Positions 18,834 to 25,912 of a stretch of 54,983 nt of DNA are shown here, one piece after another. Each line of letters starts with the position of its first letter. The first letter of the stretch is position 1. The position numbers and the translations under genes were made by a program. This DNA is from Thermoplasmata archaeon. Its GTDB lineage: Archaea; Thermoplasmatota; Penumbrarchaeia; JAEHCK01. The DNA is taken from the NCBI GenBank assembly GCA_020696345.1, contig JAEHCK010000016.1, positions 1 to 54,983 of the forward strand, written 5' to 3'. The notes beneath the pieces are model-generated. The model did no database searches. It was not told the DNA's origin and saw only the letters and a list, made by a program, of their open reading frames with translations.

Positions 18834-20279
18834 ATGCAAGATATAATTAAGTTAGTTCTCACAAATTTGAATACAATTTTGTTAGTGCTCATAGTTTTCT
18901 TAGGTTATTTTACAATTATATACGGGCTGAATAAATTTGGTATATTTAAAAAATATAATGTCACATTGTGGGGCCCAATAATAATGTGGCGTACCAAGCG
19001 CGGTCGAGAATTTATTGATAGATTATCAAAGCGCCGTACCTTTTGGCGCTGGTATGGAAATATTGGCATCGTATTATGTACTCTTACAATGGTCTTTATG
19101 TTTATAACTCTAATACTAAGTACCATTGTTGTCTTAACCACTGAAACAAGAGCGATACCACTTCATCATATGCTGGTAATACCTGGTTTGAATCCGATCA
19201 TACCGCTCTGGTATGGAATACTTGCATTAGCTGTTGCGATAATAGTACACGAGTTCTCTCATGGTATTCTAGCCAGACGCGTCAAGATCAAGCTCAAATC
19301 ATTAGGCGTACTTCTATTCATTATTCCTATCGGTGCTTTCGTGGAGCCCGATGAGAAACAAATGGAAAAGGTCGGTAGAAAAGACCGCTCTCGAATATTT
19401 GCAGCAGGATTAACTACTAATATCTTTTTTGCGTTGCTTTGTGCCGCCATATTTTCCTGGGGTTTCATGGCTGCACTTACTCCTGTGGAATCTGGTGTAT
19501 TAGTTCTAACTGTAACAGAAGATTTCCCTGCCGAAGATGCTGGAATCAAAGGTGGGATGGTTATTACAGAGATCGAATTTGTCGATCTGAATGGGACAAT
19601 GGTAGAGCAGGTTGACATAGAGACTTCTTCAGAATTTTCAGATTTTATGGATAAACGGAAGTATAATGAATCGGTCAATATAACTGTATATTATGAAAAT
19701 AAATTTATCCGCTTTGAAAATATTACTCTTGCAGATCAGTACAATAACACTGAATTCGAAGAAGATCGCGGTAAAGGTTTTTTAGGGGTAGAAGCTCCTG
19801 GTGCACAGGAGTTCGTAGGTAGTTTGGCTTACCCGGTAAGGGGTGCTGATAATAAGCGCGAGCGTAGATTAAACCTGGCAAATTACTTTGTTATCTACCC
19901 AATGAAATCATTAGACCCCCGGGAAGGAAATCTAAAGATACTACCATTTCATGAGCCACTCACTGACACTTATGAGGTCACAGGGCCGCTTTCGGTATTA
20001 CCAACATCGGTATTCTGGGTGCTTGCAAACATATTTTTTTATCTATTCTGGATCAACATGTTACTGGGCATTTTTAATGCGATTCCGGCCGTACCATTAG
20101 ATGGTGGATTTGTTTTTAGGGATGAGATGTCGGCATTATTAGCTCGGATAAAACCGAAGATGGATGAAAAAACACGGGATAGGCATATTGGCACATTATC
20201 ATTCTCACTGGCATTCTTCATACTTATTATTTTTTTAATATTAATGTTCTGGTCATCTATTCAAGCATTAACAGGATAA
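18834..20279 (+). CDS. Site-2 protease (M50) with PDZ domain
   Basis: 481 residues, multi-spanning. The active-site helix reads AIIVHEFSHGILARR (HEFSH, 139-143) and the second zinc ligand motif is NAIPAVPLDGG near residue 415. Between them lies an extracytoplasmic PDZ-like domain (about 215-300; VLTVTEDFPAEDAGIKGGMVITEI). This is the RseP/SpoIVFB-like arrangement in which PDZ gates access of pre-cleaved membrane substrates. An AGGTG Shine-Dalgarno sequence six bases upstream supports the start. It is 71 bp from queH and in the same direction, but a functional link to tRNA modification is not indicated. Confidence 0.92.
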   Translation: MQDIIKLVLTNLNTILLVLIVFLGYFTIIYGLNKFGIFKKYNVTLWGPIIMWRTKRGREFIDRLSKRRTFWRWYGNIGIVLCTLTMVFMFITLILSTIVVLTTETRAIPLHHMLVIPGLNPIIPLWYGILALAVAIIVHEFSHGILARRVKIKLKSLGVLLFIIPIGAFVEPDEKQMEKVGRKDRSRIFAAGLTTNIFFALLCAAIFSWGFMAALTPVESGVLVLTVTEDFPAEDAGIKGGMVITEIEFVDLNGTMVEQVDIETSSEFSDFMDKRKYNESVNITVYYENKFIRFENITLADQYNNTEFEEDRGKGFLGVEAPGAQEFVGSLAYPVRGADNKRERRLNLANYFVIYPMKSLDPREGNLKILPFHEPLTDTYEVTGPLSVLPTSVFWVLANIFFYLFWINMLLGIFNAIPAVPLDGGFVFRDEMSALLARIKPKMDEKTRDRHIGTLSFSLAFFILIIFLILMFWSSIQALTG

Positions 20280-20350
20280 ATAAATTATAAAATTTTAATA
20301 TTATATATATATTCCGCGATAATAACTATAAACCATTGGAGTTGGTCTGT

Positions 20351-21118
20351 TTGCGAATTCTTGTTCATGTTTGCTGTGCACCATGCTTTACTTCTGTACA
20401 CAAAACCTTAACAGCACAGGGTCACGATGTAGTTGGATATTTCTTCAACCCCAACATACACCCGTATCAAGAATTCCTAAATCGGCTACATTGTCTGGAA
20501 AGATACACTGCACTAATACCTGTCAAGGTCATTTATGATAGATCATACAATCTTGATAAATATTTGGTGGGTGCCCTGGATGCGATGTATAGTTCACCAT
20601 CCTCTTCAGGCGAAACAAAGGTTGAACATCAGGCTAAACCAACAAATTCGAAGGTGAAAAAGGATAATGCTGCTTTTCAAGAGAAGGTGCATCAGAAGGA
20701 ATCCTTGTCGATCAAGCTCACACCACAAGATGCATCATCGGTGATGCCGGTGAGTTTCAATATCCATGACGATATCAAAGTAGAGGAGACCAAGACGACC
20801 ACAGGTACGAACAATGATCCCGATAAACCACGGTGCGGGTACTGCATAGGTTTACGACTATCACGCTGTGCAGAATATGCTGCGAAAAAAGGATATGACG
20901 CTTTTACCACCACACTACTGGAATCCAAGTATCAACCACATGACCACATTAGATCTGTTGGCTTTGAACTTGCCATAAAACATGGTATAGAATTTTACTA
21001 CGAAGATTTCCGGTCTGGCTGGAAGGAATCCATCCGGCTTTCAAAAGAACTGGAACTCTACAGGCAGCAATACTGCGGTTGTATTTTCAGCGAGTATGAA
21101 CGTTTTGGGCCGGAATAA
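20351..21118 (+). CDS. queH: Epoxyqueuosine reductase QueH
   Basis: 255 residues. RILVHVCCAPC is the N-terminal double-cysteine motif of QueH (DUF208), followed by FFNPNIHPYQEFLNR; RCGYCIGLRLSRCAEYA and RQQYCGC are the C-terminal cysteine pairs that, with the first, bind an iron-sulfur cluster and a second metal. The enzyme removes the epoxide oxygen of epoxyqueuosine in tRNA, the last step of queuosine synthesis. A Lys/Ser-rich insertion of about 75 residues (roughly 80-155) between the halves is not usual for the family. I chose the TTG at 20351: GGAG lies nine bases upstream and the protein then begins in the family-typical way; an upstream in-frame TTG at 20336 is possible. It converges with tgt, 11 bp away. 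Confidence 0.9.
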   Translation: MRILVHVCCAPCFTSVHKTLTAQGHDVVGYFFNPNIHPYQEFLNRLHCLERYTALIPVKVIYDRSYNLDKYLVGALDAMYSSPSSSGETKVEHQAKPTNSKVKKDNAAFQEKVHQKESLSIKLTPQDASSVMPVSFNIHDDIKVEETKTTTGTNNDPDKPRCGYCIGLRLSRCAEYAAKKGYDAFTTTLLESKYQPHDHIRSVGFELAIKHGIEFYYEDFRSGWKESIRLSKELELYRQQYCGCIFSEYERFGPE

Positions 21119-21129
21119 ATACCACATAA

Positions 21130-22284
21130 TTATCTATTGGATCTTTTACGGAATTTTTTCACGAACTCGTCTTTGAACTCGTGGAATGTACCTTCGGAAA
21201 TTCTCTCCTTGGCGATCCGGACCAGCTGTTGTAAGAAGTAAAGGTTATGTATCGTAGTGAACCGCATGCCAAGTATCGAGTGATTCTTGAGTAAATGGTT
21301 AATATATGCTCTTGTAAAACCTGCGGTACATGTGAGACATCCGCAATCCTCATCCAAAGGGATGAACTGTTTCGAATATGGTGCCCGATTGATATTCAAG
21401 TTACCATTCTTTGTGTGCACGGTTCCGTGCCTGGCATTTCTGGTTGGAAATACACTGTCAAACAAATCCACACCAATAGCGATGCATTCTAATACATCCT
21501 CAGGTGAACCCACGCCCATGAGATATCTCACTCTATCCTCAGGCAGCAACGGCACTTGCTCTTTCAATGCCTCGTACATCTTTTCTTTTGGTTCACCGAT
21601 CGATAAACCACCGATCCCAAATCCGTCAAAGTCCAGCACAGTCATGGTCCGTGCCGACCATTGGCGTTGCAATACATCTGTTCCACCCTGAACGATACCA
21701 AACAGTAATGGCATATGTCTGCGGCTGCTCGAAGTGTCTCTGAGGTGCTCAAGTGCGGCCAAACTTCGTTTTGCCCAGTCAGTGGTGTGCTCGGCAGCTA
21801 TCTTGATTTCCTCAAGGTTACTGCCATACTTTGGACAATGGTCAAGCATCATTGCAACATCGACACCTAATTCAACCTGTATGTCCACGCATTTTTCGGG
21901 TGTGAAAATATGCTTTGTGCCGTCGAAGGGTGACTGGAATGTTATGCCATGGTCATCCACTTTTGCATGGAAATCTGGCCGGATCATCTGAAATCCGCCG
22001 CTGTCCGTGAAGATCGGTTTTGACCAGTTCATGAACTTATGCAGTCCACCAGCATCTTTGATGATCTCCAAACCGGGCCTTAGGTAAATTAGAAACGAAT
22101 TGGCAATAATAACTTGTGTGCCCTGTTCGATCATCTCCTCTGGCGTTACGGTTTTAACATAGGCCTTAGTAGCCACCGGCATGAATGCCGGTGTATGGAT
22201 GGTCCCGTGCATAGTTTCAAGCTCACCACAGCGAGCATTTAGTTGTCCGGATTCATCAGTACATTCCGTTTTTAAATTGAACAT
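21130..22284 (-). CDS. tgt: Bacterial-type tRNA-guanine transglycosylase (queuosine pathway)
   Basis: 384 residues, no PUA domain. It exchanges G34 of GUN-anticodon tRNAs for preQ1. Visible: FTDSGGFQ with the general-base Asp94; LDHCP (Asp148, Cys150) for base binding; GIVQGG; GGLSIGE, where Ile229 occupies the Val/Gly position that separates bacterial preQ1 enzymes from eukaryotic queuine enzymes; FDSVFPTRNARHG with nucleophile Asp276; and the zinc site CGCLTC plus HN near 346. Archaea normally have a longer archaeosine TGT with C-terminal domains; this one is the bacterial form throughout. An AGGTAA Shine-Dalgarno sequence precedes the ATG. queA lies 98 bp upstream on the same strand. Confidence 0.94.
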   Translation of the reverse strand: MFNLKTECTDESGQLNARCGELETMHGTIHTPAFMPVATKAYVKTVTPEEMIEQGTQVIIANSFLIYLRPGLEIIKDAGGLHKFMNWSKPIFTDSGGFQMIRPDFHAKVDDHGITFQSPFDGTKHIFTPEKCVDIQVELGVDVAMMLDHCPKYGSNLEEIKIAAEHTTDWAKRSLAALEHLRDTSSSRRHMPLLFGIVQGGTDVLQRQWSARTMTVLDFDGFGIGGLSIGEPKEKMYEALKEQVPLLPEDRVRYLMGVGSPEDVLECIAIGVDLFDSVFPTRNARHGTVHTKNGNLNINRAPYSKQFIPLDEDCGCLTCTAGFTRAYINHLLKNHSILGMRFTTIHNLYFLQQLVRIAKERISEGTFHEFKDEFVKKFRKRSNR

Positions 22285-22382
22285 TTTACCTTAACTCTGT
22301 ATTTTGAAATTGTTTTATTTTTTTACATATATTACTTTTCTTTACTTATCCATTGGAAGAGGATCAACATTACAGCCATCAT

Positions 22383-23468
22383 CTATTTGATGATCATCAT
22401 AGCATCACCGAGACTATAGAATCGATACTTCTTATCAATCGCCTCTTGATATGCTTTTAGGATACTATTTTTCCCGGCAAACGCGGATACGAGCATTAAT
22501 AATGTAGATTTTGGTAGATGAAAATTCGTGATCAGTGAATCGATCCTTGCTTTGAACTTGAATCCTGGATAAATGAACAGATCTGTCCAACCCTCCCAGG
22601 TATCAATTCTATTTGCGGTGTCATCTTTGGCTATATTATTCAATGCCGCCGCCTCCAGAGTGCGCATTGTAGTTGTACCTACCGCGATCAACCGGCCGTT
22701 TTCAGAGGTACGTGCCTTATTAATTAGTTTTGCATTTTCCTCTGTTATTATTGCATACTCCTTGTCCATTATATGGCAGGTTATATCCTCTGCACGAACC
22801 GGGGTAAATGTTCCATAGCTTATATGAAGAGTGACATATGCCAGGGTAATACCTTTATCTTGCAATGTTTTCAATAAATCAGATGTAAAATGCAACCCTG
22901 CCGTCGGTGCAGCTACCGAGCCATCTATATTGGAATAAACCGTTTGATATCGTTCAGGGTCTTTCAGGTCCATTTTAATATAAGGAGGTAACGGCACATG
23001 GCCGAGCTTTGATAATATATCTGTTAGTGGTTCTTTTGAGCGAAACTCGACTTTGAACCTGCCACCTTTGATCCTTGAAAGGATCTTTGCTTTGAGATCT
23101 GGTCGTACCTTTGATTTGAAATCGATCTCTATCTGCTGTTCGGATTTGACTTTACCTTTCACTAAACATTCTACTACTGTTGGCCCATAGATGTCTGATG
23201 GTTTAATGGTATGCGGTTCAAGCACCAATAATTCTATTTTCCCCCCGGTTGGTTTATACCCCTTCAAGCGCGCATTAACCACCCGCGTGTCGTTCAGAAC
23301 AATAGTATCTTCAGGAGAGATAATATCTATGATATGATCGAATCTTTGATGTTTAATGTGATCTTTATCAAGATCAAGTACCAGTAACTTAGCCTGGTCA
23401 CGCTTTGCCGCAGGCGCCTGGGCAATCATGTTTTTGGGTAACTGATAATCGAAATCGGATAGTTTCAT
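22383..23468 (-). CDS. queA: S-adenosylmethionine:tRNA ribosyltransferase-isomerase QueA
   Basis: 361 residues, normal length. QueA transfers and isomerises the ribosyl part of AdoMet onto preQ1-tRNA to give epoxyqueuosine. Family blocks are present in order: MKLSDFDYQLPKNMIAQ at the N-terminus, IVLNDTRVVNARLKG, the PTGGKIELLVLE block, VAAPTAGLHFT, HISYGTFTPVR, and FHLPKSTLLMLVSAFAG at the C-terminus. I chose the internal ATG because the sequence from there is the canonical start and a TATA-like CATATAAC lies about 25 bases upstream; 16 further in-frame codons exist upstream. With queH and tgt it completes the tRNA-level half of queuosine synthesis. The preQ1 biosynthesis genes (queC/D/E/F) are not in the window. 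Confidence 0.95.
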   Translation of the reverse strand: MKLSDFDYQLPKNMIAQAPAAKRDQAKLLVLDLDKDHIKHQRFDHIIDIISPEDTIVLNDTRVVNARLKGYKPTGGKIELLVLEPHTIKPSDIYGPTVVECLVKGKVKSEQQIEIDFKSKVRPDLKAKILSRIKGGRFKVEFRSKEPLTDILSKLGHVPLPPYIKMDLKDPERYQTVYSNIDGSVAAPTAGLHFTSDLLKTLQDKGITLAYVTLHISYGTFTPVRAEDITCHIMDKEYAIITEENAKLINKARTSENGRLIAVGTTTMRTLEAAALNNIAKDDTANRIDTWEGWTDLFIYPGFKFKARIDSLITNFHLPKSTLLMLVSAFAGKNSILKAYQEAIDKKYRFYSLGDAMMIIK

Positions 23469-23569
23469 CGGATGATCGAAATAATACAAGTTATATGAGG
23501 TTTTGGTCAGATGCAAACGTTGGCATAGTGTATAATGTATAATTATTAAATTTCTGATTTAAAACACAA

Positions 23570-24442
23570 TTACAGATATCCTGCCTTTTGGAGGCACATG
23601 AGATCTTCAGTGCTCAATTTCTCACCTTTCTTGAACCGCTCATAGATCTCTTCGGCCTGCTGTTTTACAATGCTCTCGGTTTTTTCTTTCTTTGCCTTTC
23701 GGAATTTCAATTTTAACCCGGCGATCACTTTATCATAATCATGAACTTGGCGAATATAAAAAATATGATTATTATGTTCAATATCGGCAAGCTCTTTGGT
23801 CTCAATGAATTTATTTTGGGCATCATCTGCGGACCTTCGAGAATTATTTGCGTCTTTATATAGACCCACCATCTGGTCATGCTCGGTTTGAGCGATCTCT
23901 GCCAGCTCGTTGACACGTTTATGCACCTGCTCTGCTTGGTCCTTGGCCTTCATTGCTTTTTGGATGGCATCGCGGATCTCATCATTCATTTCCAGCTCTT
24001 TCTCGCGCGCATTAATTTGTTCCTGGATCTGGCCGAGTGAGTCAATGAGCTCGCGCTCTTTATCGGGAGATAGTACACTCGTCATTTGTTTGAATTCCAT
24101 TTTCTTATGATCGTGCTTCAATCTGTTAAGAGAGATACCTTCTTTGGGTAATCTCTCTTGTTTGATCTTATTAACCTCATCGGCCATTTTGTTATATTCT
24201 CTATTTAATAAGTCCCGCTCTTTCTTTGCCTCTTGGACTTTACTATTAATGTCATCGCGCTTGATTTTATGTGTATTTGCATTTATTATGTTGTTTTTCG
24301 TTTTATCGTTATTTTCTGTCCTATCCCTTGCCCACCGCTTGGCTGACTGGTTATATTTATCCCGTTTTCTCTTATGGTCATCCACAAGATTGTTCAGTCT
24401 ATTTCGTTTGTCTACCAGTTCTTGGAGAATATTTTCAATCAT
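23570..24442 (-). CDS. Archaeal coiled-coil protein, COG1340 family
   Basis: 290 residues, almost entirely charged alpha-helix with heptad-like spacing over residues 1-255. The C-terminal block EEIYERFKKGEKLSTEDLM followed by CLQKAGYL is the conserved end of the archaeal COG1340 family, whose function is not established. The start at 24442 has GAGG seven bases upstream and a TATA box (AATATAAA) 25-32 bases upstream; the ATG at 24454 is an alternative. It lies 101 bp upstream of queA on the same strand. Confidence 0.85.
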   Translation of the reverse strand: MIENILQELVDKRNRLNNLVDDHKRKRDKYNQSAKRWARDRTENNDKTKNNIINANTHKIKRDDINSKVQEAKKERDLLNREYNKMADEVNKIKQERLPKEGISLNRLKHDHKKMEFKQMTSVLSPDKERELIDSLGQIQEQINAREKELEMNDEIRDAIQKAMKAKDQAEQVHKRVNELAEIAQTEHDQMVGLYKDANNSRRSADDAQNKFIETKELADIEHNNHIFYIRQVHDYDKVIAGLKLKFRKAKKEKTESIVKQQAEEIYERFKKGEKLSTEDLMCLQKAGYL

Positions 24443-24650
24443 TTGTATCCTCATGCTGTATCGTCTTTTATATTAAAAAATATTTTATATATAATATGCC
24501 ACAATTTAAAAATTATATTCTTTAGTAAATAAACCACTATATTTTAAGTCTTTTGCTTTTTTTTATATAAATTTGGAATTTCTACTGATTTTGATGAGTC
24601 AAGAATCGAAAGTTTAGAGTTAGGGGAGTTTAACGTAATGCTTTATTGTT

Positions 24651-24863
24651 AGGATGTTCTATTTTGTGATTGATTATTAGGATGTTGTATATAACGATTA
24701 ATTATTGGGATGTTCTAGATTTCGATTAATTATTAAAATGTCTGATTTATTATCGTTAATTCATTTTTGCATCCTGTTATATTGGCGACATTTAGAACAT
24801 CCCGTTATCTCTTTGACATATAGAACATCCTGTTATATCAACGACATATACAACATTCTCTAA
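24651..24863. repeat. Two-armed 28-bp repeat array, locus 2 (inverted relative to locus 1)
   Basis: Four units of exactly 28 bp start at 24651, 24679, 24707 and 24735 (AGGATGTTCT, AGGATGTTGT, GGGATGTTCT, AAAATGTCTG), then four opposed units start at 24769, 24797, 24825 and 24853 (GCATCCTG, ACATCCCG, ACATCCTG, ACATTCTC). The first arm is the reverse complement of the right arm of locus 1 (10876-10959), and the second arm is the reverse complement of the left arm there, with TTGACATATAGAACATCC matching its units. The element is thus conserved in two-armed form and turned around. It abuts the 3' end of the 83-residue gene. The rest of 24455-24650 shows nothing recognisable. Confidence 0.85.
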
Positions 24864-25111
24864 CACTCATTCCCATCCTCATCAAATTCTTTAACCGTTC
24901 GTCGGGATGCACGTTCTATATGTAACGAGTCTATTACGAATCTGAATTGCCAACAATATTCGTCATAATAGTCTTTACCGCTCTGGTAATATTTACCTTT
25001 TATTGGTATATGACAATGAGAACATATTAATGGCTGGGAAAGAAATAGAGGGTCTTTTAATATTTCATCATCATCGGAAAGTTCCATATTTAAAATTGGG
25101 TCGAACAACAT
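24860..25111 (-). CDS. Small Cys-containing protein (83 aa)
   Basis: Acidic N-terminus (ELSDDDEILKDP) followed by LICSHCHIPIKGKYYQSG and EYCW, with a final Cys: a possible single zinc site. The CSHCHIPIKGKYY segment resembles the start of the C-terminal zinc finger of the giant surface protein (CKWCDKPIKSKYI at about 18299-18337), suggesting the same small domain. A GGTG Shine-Dalgarno sequence seven bases upstream supports the start. It lies 27 bp downstream of the zinc-ribbon gene and is probably cotranscribed. Function unknown. Its 3' end touches the 28-bp repeat array. Confidence 0.65.
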   Translation of the reverse strand: MLFDPILNMELSDDDEILKDPLFLSQPLICSHCHIPIKGKYYQSGKDYYDEYCWQFRFVIDSLHIERASRRTVKEFDEDGNEC

Positions 25112-25138
25112 GAATAAACACCAATCTTCATTTGAGAG

Positions 25139-25333
25139 TTACCCCTCGCTAATACGCTCCCAGGCTTGAGTGTTCGGATCGAATACAGAATATCCATGCT
25201 CATCGAATTTAGTATTGCATTTGGTATTTGTGCATCGATAAATTACGCCCTTCTCATTACCCTTGCCAAGGCTCACCGGGACAAGTGTACCAAGATTACA
25301 TCTGGTGCATTTTGGATATATTCCTTCTTTCAT
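25139..25333 (-). CDS. Small zinc-ribbon protein (64 aa)
   Basis: MKEGIYPKCTRCNLGTLVP followed by YRCTNTKCNTKFDEHGYSVFD: a CxxC...CxxxxC zinc ribbon covering most of the protein. GGTGGG five bases before the ATG fixes the start; the GTG three codons earlier belongs to this Shine-Dalgarno sequence. Such small ribbons often bind nucleic acid or serve as protein adaptors; nothing more specific can be said. Confidence 0.7.
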   Translation of the reverse strand: MKEGIYPKCTRCNLGTLVPVSLGKGNEKGVIYRCTNTKCNTKFDEHGYSVFDPNTQAWERISEG

Positions 25334-25391
25334 TCTGCCCACCTTAGATTTTAATCATATTGAAATTACAATAAAAAATTGATCGAAAACC

Positions 25392-25784
25392 TTACGCTTT
25401 CTTCTTCTTCTTTTCTTTATCTCGTTCTTTTTGTTTACGTTTCTTGTCTTTTTCTTTTTGTTTCTGTAATCGCTTCTCTTCTTTCTTCTTAAGCTTTTCC
25501 TGGTACTTCTTTTCTTTCTCCTTAAACTTTTTCTCCTTTTCCTTACGCTCATCACGAAGGTTTCGTTCCTGGAACAATCGCGCTTTTATTTTTCGCTTGA
25601 TAGTAGCACGAATGGCTCGCGCTTCAATAGTTAATTCTTGTTTAAATTTGTAAAGTTCTGCTTTGTTTATGTCTCCAGCCTCAGCTTTCTCATGTGCGGT
25701 CTCGATCCGATCTTCAAGTGTGCCGATCTTATCTTCAAGTTTTTCGATCTGTTTTGTTAATTTCCTAATCTTACCTTCACTCAT
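25392..25784 (-). CDS. Lysine-rich coiled-coil protein (130 aa)
   Basis: Residues 1-60 form a regular coiled coil (IRKLTKQIEKLEDKIGTLED). The rest is an extremely basic charged helix made mainly of K, E and R, ending KKKKKKA. It could be a nucleic-acid-binding or scaffold protein, but low-complexity composition prevents any family call. It is divergent from the CDC48 gene, with 128 bp between the starts. I chose the internal ATG (MSEGKIRKL); the in-frame ATG at 25814 is alternative. The coiled-coil register argues that it is a real gene. Confidence 0.6.
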   Translation of the reverse strand: MSEGKIRKLTKQIEKLEDKIGTLEDRIETAHEKAEAGDINKAELYKFKQELTIEARAIRATIKRKIKARLFQERNLRDERKEKEKKFKEKEKKYQEKLKKKEEKRLQKQKEKDKKRKQKERDKEKKKKKA

Positions 25785-25912
25785 GGTATTACCGAGCCTT
25801 TGTGTTAAATTCAATAGTGTCTACTATGTAGTATATAGTAATTATTATAAAGAAATATTGGTATATATTATAAATCTTAGCACCAATTTAGCCATAGTCG
25901 GAGAAAAATATC

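Noticed and set aside
21130..22284. Archaeosine tRNA-guanine transglycosylase
   Set aside because: The protein lacks C-terminal PUA-type domains and has bacterial active-site motifs, and it is adjacent to queA and queH.
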